A stretch of 64,000 nucleotides of DNA from Chytridium lagenaria (lineage: Eukaryota; Chytridiomycota; Chytridiomycetes; Chytridiales; Chytridiaceae): assembly GCA_025449115.1 (NCBI GenBank), contig JAHLKC010000098.1:62001-126000 (forward strand). Reading direction: 5' to 3'. Position 1 is the first letter of the stretch, and each line of letters starts with the position of its first letter. Below the pieces are notes generated by a model. It was given only the letters and a program-made list of their open reading frames with translations, did not search any database and was not told the origin of the DNA. Of this stretch, positions 59,481 through 64,000 are shown in pieces. The translations under genes were made by a program, and so were the position numbers.

Positions 59481-62400
59481 AGTGGGAACACAATTCAGTG
59501 ACAAACGACTTGCGGTGGATGATTTTGAGAGCGGTGAGGGAGAAGATGACGAAGATGCTGACGATAATGAGTTGTGGGTATCTTCAAAAACATTTCTAAC
59601 TTAACAACTTTAGAGAAGATGATGTAGACGATGCTGCGGACATGCTGCGGAAGTTGATGGAAATGGGCCGGTGGATGACTACCTTCACCGACTTTATACG
59701 AGGCTTATGGACGACATATCGAAAAAAAGCCAGAATGTCTCGAGCCTTTATAAGGCACTTTTGGACGGAAAGCTTTGGGTAGACCCACCGGATCCTGTGG
59801 CAGACCTAAACAATTCGCTCAAAAAGGGGTTTAAGCCAGATCCCAGCGTATTTTACCTACCCCGCGTTTTTTTGTGTTCCCCGACATATCTTTTGCACCG
59901 TTTCAGTAAGTCTTTTTTTTTTCGAAATAATAACAAAACACATAATTAAATTAAACCGCAGATTCTCGTGCCAGTATTGTCAGAGCTCGGAAAATGTGAA
60001 GCGTCGTCGGCCAAAGCGCTCGTTCAGAAAAGTTTACAGCTTGACAGACGGCTGCTACTATATATTCACATGCCAGTAAGTGTTTCCTTTCAAAGACTTT
60101 CAATTTCTCCTTCATTTATCTAATAAAATAATATCTTTATTGAATTTTAGCTACAACTGTCACAAGTGCCCAAAAAACCCAAACCAAAAAACAGCCTCTT
60201 GCTTCCTCGGAACGCAACCTTCCGCTATTCGAACCTTACCTCGAGCGATTCAAGAAGCTTTCCCTGCTCTATTGACGAAGAAGATAGGAGTTGATAACGA
60301 TATTCTGGCGCTGCTATGTCAAGGGTGTGAGAAGGGTTTGGGGCCAACGCAAATTAGCGGAATCTGCAAGGAAAACTATACAGAAGCATATGCGAAGAAA
60401 ATGTTACGATACTGGGATTTGGGCTTTTTCAAAGCTTCCGACGCGACCTGCTCTGAGCTATGTGCTTAAACGCGACCTAAGAACGATACCTGACTTCTCA
60501 AGTTTCTTTGATCGGAGTGGTTATAATGGACGATTTCCATCAGGTTCGCATTTCCATTTTCGTTTTTGTCTAAAAATATTCGCTTCAGGTACCTACCTTC
60601 AAAAGGTGTTTGTTAAAACAATGGAACTCTCGGAACCTGTTTATAACGCAGAATGCCATCGCCTTACAAGTGATATATATAAATGTGATGATAGTTTTAA
60701 GGTATGTTACAACCTGATTGTCTTTTTATTCACATAAAGTATAGATAGTCAAACACTCTCAGCAAAAAGGCGGACAGTCTCTTCACAGTGCATACTGCAC
60801 TATAATGACAAAGTACGGCGAGATAAAAACCTCGATGTTTTTGCAGTCGGGTTCGCATGACGTAAGGGACCTCCGTTCCGAGCGCTGGCTGATTCTATAG
60901 CAAGACACAACCCTGATCAGCGAGCCCCTGTAGAGTTTTTCTACACCGATAAGTGTTGCGGCATGGGGGGAGACCGACCTTTTTTGGAGAGTGTTTTTCC
61001 ATCGTTGAAGGACGGCCTTGCTATTCCACCGCTCCTAAGCTTGCCGGGGAGCCCCGGATTTATCTCAAAGACCGGAAATCTTGTTACAGTTTTGCAACCT
61101 CTCTTAGAATTCATGGATAATGGAGCGGATCTGATTGTTGGATTTGATACTGAGTGGAATATGCCCAAACGGCGCGGCCAACAACGTTCCCGCGTCTGTC
61201 TCATTCAAATTGCATTTCGCAAACTTAGCGGATACCATACAGAGCGCGTCTTTCCAAACGGTAATGCATTATTTCTGTAACTTTTACATGTGCCGTTTTC
61301 TACCTTTCATAGATACCGTGCTTTTGATTCAGCTCAATCCTGACAAGCCAACAGTGCCAGAGGTCCTGAAGGAGTTATTGGAACATCCTCGGCTTATTGC
61401 TTCTGGACGGAGCGCAAAGCAGGATGCCAAAAACTTACTCGATGATTACGCCATCAAGATGGGAAATGTTGTTGCTCTCGAGGAATACGCGCGCGATCAC
61501 CACCTGCTCCACGGGGATAGACGTCGCTGGTCATTGCAGATGATGGCAGAGACTTTTCTGGGTTTTACGTTGGACAAAGGCGAGGACCTTCGAAAGACTT
61601 CCTGGTCAGCAGATCTGTCAGAGGCTAAAAAGTGTTACGCCGCTCGAGACGCTTGGGCTTCACTACTTGTTTACGAGACAATGCAAAAGGCGGTTGCCAA
61701 TGCGGACGACTCCGTAGTGATCCCTCCTCATGACTTAGCTTTCCAGAGCCAGACGACGCGGCAGAGGCTCACCCATCTCCAACGAATTCCTCCAGGCCGG
61801 TTTCAAATGAATCTCAGCATTCTGACCGGCACCAATCCAACTTTCCGGTCTACAGACGGGGATTAAAGACTCGCGTCTTACTTGATATATTCCATGCCAT
61901 GAGACGAATCACCAAGTTCATACCCAGCAAGCATCCTTTCCTCGGCATCTTCTGCGCAAAGTTAAGGGATGCATTCTTTCTGTTCAACGACGACGATAAG
62001 CAAAAGGTTGAAGACTACATTGCGGAACAAAGGGATGATTTTGGACGGCCATGTACATTTGAGTCTCTGCTGCGGAGCAAGCCCCAATGGATCTTTGAAC
62101 GTGTTCGACGCCGGGTTCCTCCGCCAGATAAGCTAGAGGAATTGCTTGAGAATGTAGTGAAAAAGCCAGAATATACGTCGACGCCAAAAGGTTGCTGGAC
62201 GAGAAAGCTTTGGCTGCGTATGAAAAGCTCCTTATTCACGTGAGGAACGGCTGCATTTCCGACCCCCCTGGCGTAAACCTCTATTTCAAGACGGGCATTG
62301 ACAAAAAGAGCGGGCTTCAACTTTATCGAACTATCCGCGGAACTAACGCAGTTGAGACCTACCATCAAAAGCTGGAGATGCACATGGAACCTTGGAATGC

Positions 62401-63751
62401 CAGCCCTCAACTTTTGCACTATGCTACGATGGTTCACAGGCATCGTTACAACGTTCGCGCATCTCAAAAACTCCGGCCTCACTATCCAAAAACAGGAAAT
62501 TACTCGAATTGGCTGTATGATCAGATTATATTGACCAAAGAGAAATTGTATGGTCGTCGTCATCAAGGATTTTATTACGAGCAGTTTACAAGAATTTCAC
62601 CGAGTCTTGATTTTGAGCCTTTTGGAGTTGTTCCCGTTGTTGAACGGAAGGACTTTGAAGATGTTGAGAATGCCCCCAGTTTAAGGGATACTCAACTTCT
62701 GAAAAGTTTCTCGCAAAGAAGATGAGGACAGTCGTGCCACATACACCAATACAGTCGGAACAGGAGAGAGCTTTATTTTTTCGCTTCATACCTCACTACG
62801 AAATAACTCGCTTTGGGACTGGTGAAGCTGCGGGGAAGGGGGGAGACTGGAAGCGAATGGCGGCGGACTGGAATATCGGAAAGTTATGCTTGCACGGGAA
62901 GTTGGATCCGCTAAACCAAATGTTGCCGCGAAAATATTCCAGAAATTGCCTGATCATCTCGAACAATACTATAAGGTACTAAATTATGAAAGTGATTTAT
63001 TAACAAGTTCAGATATATGTAGAGAGGTGGCAGAAGCGATTCAAGGAGCAGAAACAAAAAGGTGCAGTTCAAATAATGGACCGCCGAGCGGAGGATATTA
63101 GAAAAACAGTGGAGGGAGAAATGATTGAAGGGTCTACCGTGTTCCAAGAGCCCGAAGAGCTTCTCCCTGATTATGGCGAGATAATGCACTACTTTGAGGA
63201 GAGAGAAGGGGAAGACGAGGTCAATACTAACTCGGAAGGAGATGACATACAAATGGAGACTGACCTAATTCGCCTTCCACATCTCCATCCCATACAATCC
63301 TTCCCCCTTCTTCGCCTCAAGCTCGCGTACCCTTTCGAATCCCTTATATCCCATCAATCGGAAGTACATCTATGGAAGATGTTACTGCGCAATCTGTTGT
63401 TGAAATCGCGCAGCAAACAGTTAGAGCATCAGTGCCCTCGATAACGCGAGAGGAACAGCCAGAAAGACAAAGAGCAGCGGGAAAAAAAGTAAGGGAGTGT
63501 AAAACATGCGGGTTGGCCAAATGCAAAGGTAAATTAAGAATATTCTTGCCTACCTAACTTCCAAGGTGCAACACCCCGCGGATCTTGTGTGAATAAATGC
63601 GAGAAGTGTAGAGAAGAGGATTGTCCAGGAAAGGGATCAAAAAAAGGTTAGCAATCGAGTTGGATGTGTGGAAAAGCTACTGACCTTTTCCTGAGAAGGC
63701 CAAAAATGTCGATGGCTACTTCTCGGCAGCCGCACGCTGCAGCCGAAATGA
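59481..63751 (+). mobile_element. Large KDZ-like transposase gene with embedded 3'-5' exonuclease
   Basis: One long gene with short introns and several frame shifts. Order: an acidic N-terminus; WVDPPDPVADLNNSLKKGF and FYLPRVFLCSP; a Cys-pair module YNCHKCPKNP; TLPRAIQEAFPALLTKKIGV and GCEKGLGPTQISG. I associate these with a DUF6729-like region of fungal transposase relatives. Next is the first half of an RNase H-like core: YKCDDSFK, IMTKYGEIKTSMFL, VEFFYTDKC and FLESVFPSL. Then a WRN/RNase D-type exonuclease: LIVGFDTEWNMPKRRG, RVCLIQIAF, SGRSAKQDAKNLLDD, EAKKCYAARDAWASLLVYE. The second core half has DIFHAMRRITKFIPSKH, DAFFLFNDDDKQKV and YRTIRGTNAVETYHQKLEM. The tail is Cys-rich (CKTCGLAKCKG, CEKCREEDCPG). 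The stop is at 63749-63751; the 5' end is uncertain. Confidence 0.8.
61075..61725 (+). CDS. 3'-5' exonuclease (WRN/RNase D type) domain within the transposase
   Basis: DEDD-superfamily exonuclease. Exo I: VGFDTEWNMP, with the Asp and Glu of DxE. Exo II: LLEHPRLIASGRSAKQDAKN, with Asp. Exo III: CYAARDAWASLLVYETM, with Y-x3-D. All four acidic residues are present, so it should be catalytically competent. One intron (about 61262-61312) interrupts between FPN and DTVLLIQLN. It sits between the two halves of the RNase H-like transposase core, as an insertion domain rather than a terminal fusion. Confidence 0.85.
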
Positions 63752-63915
63752 AGAAATAATTGGTCGACGAATAACGTTAATTAATACATAAATAAAGATT
63801 TACATCATTTTTAAGTCAGCTCGCAACACTCACCGTTAATTCCCAACTGCGATCGAAAGGTATGCTAGGCTGTAGATAGTTATCATCCATTAGAATACAA
63901 CGCAATCAGTCTTAC

Positions 63916-64000
63916 CTAGATCCGTCCTGTCCCTTCCCGTCTCTTCTTCCCCTTCCTTCAACCTCTCCTTCTTCCCCTTCCCCATCGATACCCAGTTGAA
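63916..64000 (-). CDS. 5' exon of a gene running in from the right edge
   Basis: On the minus strand MGKGKKERLKEGEEETGR, then DRTDL, ends at a clean GTAAGA donor (63910-63915). The Met is at 63985, but the frame stays open upstream to the window edge. Lys/Glu-rich, no family recognised. Only about 160 bp separate this donor from the transposase stop, so the rest of the gene is missing here: it is either very short or interrupted by the element. Confidence 0.35.

Noticed and set aside
60779..60810. CAGTGCATACTGCACT palindrome inside the transposase gene as a possible TIR
   Set aside because: It is a short palindrome within coding sequence, unrelated to the MITE termini beyond the first five bases.
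1..64000. Programmed +1/-1 frameshifting as explanation of the frame breaks
   Set aside because: The breaks are numerous, lie in different homopolymers (A, T, C, G), lack a common slippery site or stimulatory structure, and fall in unrelated genes. Assembly indels explain them better.
1..64000. CRISPR arrays, bacterial operons, rRNA or tRNA genes
   Set aside because: Read for regularly spaced repeats and for tRNA A/B-box or rRNA-like sequence; nothing convincing was found. A tRNA could still be missed without a covariance-model scan.

Overview
This is nuclear DNA of a fungus. Most genes carry several short GT-AG introns (about 40-220 bp, some longer and pyrimidine- or A-rich). The protein set is fungal and eukaryotic: a Cdc25-type Ras exchange factor with SH3 and WW modules, a Pil1/BAR-like plus SH3 protein, SPT2, GINS PSF1, a TBC Rab-GAP, an OCH1-type GT32 enzyme and an F-box protein. 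A PDXDC1-like protein, a plant-style LRR receptor with a SAM domain, and a KDZ-like transposase suggest an early-diverging (possibly chytrid-like) lineage. That placement is inference.

Layout. 1-1.3 kb: 3' part of a DYRK kinase (-). 1.9-3.2 kb: PhzF isomerase-like gene (-). 3.3-6.8 kb: two decayed inverted PhzF copies around a TA-flanked Tc1/mariner-type MITE. 6.8-9.2 kb: transglutaminase-like (kyphoscoliosis peptidase/Cyk3-type) gene (+). 10.3-12.6 kb: single-pass membrane protein (-). 13.7-14.8 kb: small unknown gene (-). 14.8-17.7 kb: AT-rich, no supported gene. 17.7-23.2 kb: SH3-WW-RasGEF (+). 24-27 kb: acidic unknown protein (-), divergent from the BAR/Pil1-SH3 gene (27.4-30.2 kb, +). 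30.4-33.5 kb: PDXDC1-like gene (+). 33.8-35.9 kb: two-half multipass membrane protein (+). 37.1-39.2 kb: membrane alpha/beta hydrolase (+). 39.3-40.7 kb: F-box (+). 41.5-45.5 kb: Gyp7-like TBC protein (-). 46.2-47.6 kb: GT32 (-). 48.4-51.1 kb: LRR-TM-SAM (+). 51.6-53.6 kb: SPT2 (-). 54.5-55.5 kb: PSF1 (+). 56-58.1 kb: RluA-HemK fusion (-), head to head with a LOG gene (58.2-59 kb, +). 59.5-63.8 kb: large transposase with an embedded WRN/RNase D-like exonuclease (+). The right edge holds the start of one more gene (-).

Many otherwise well conserved genes contain single-base reading-frame breaks, mostly one base too few in a 3-6 bp homopolymer (at least nine genes). This looks much more like residual assembly indels than nine independent pseudogenes. 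CDS spans below are therefore given from start codon to stop codon across introns and these breaks.

There is no operon logic. Functional themes are signalling (DYRK, RasGEF, TBC, BAR-SH3, LRR-SAM), chromatin and replication (SPT2, PSF1), translation and RNA modification (RluA-HemK), and mobile DNA.
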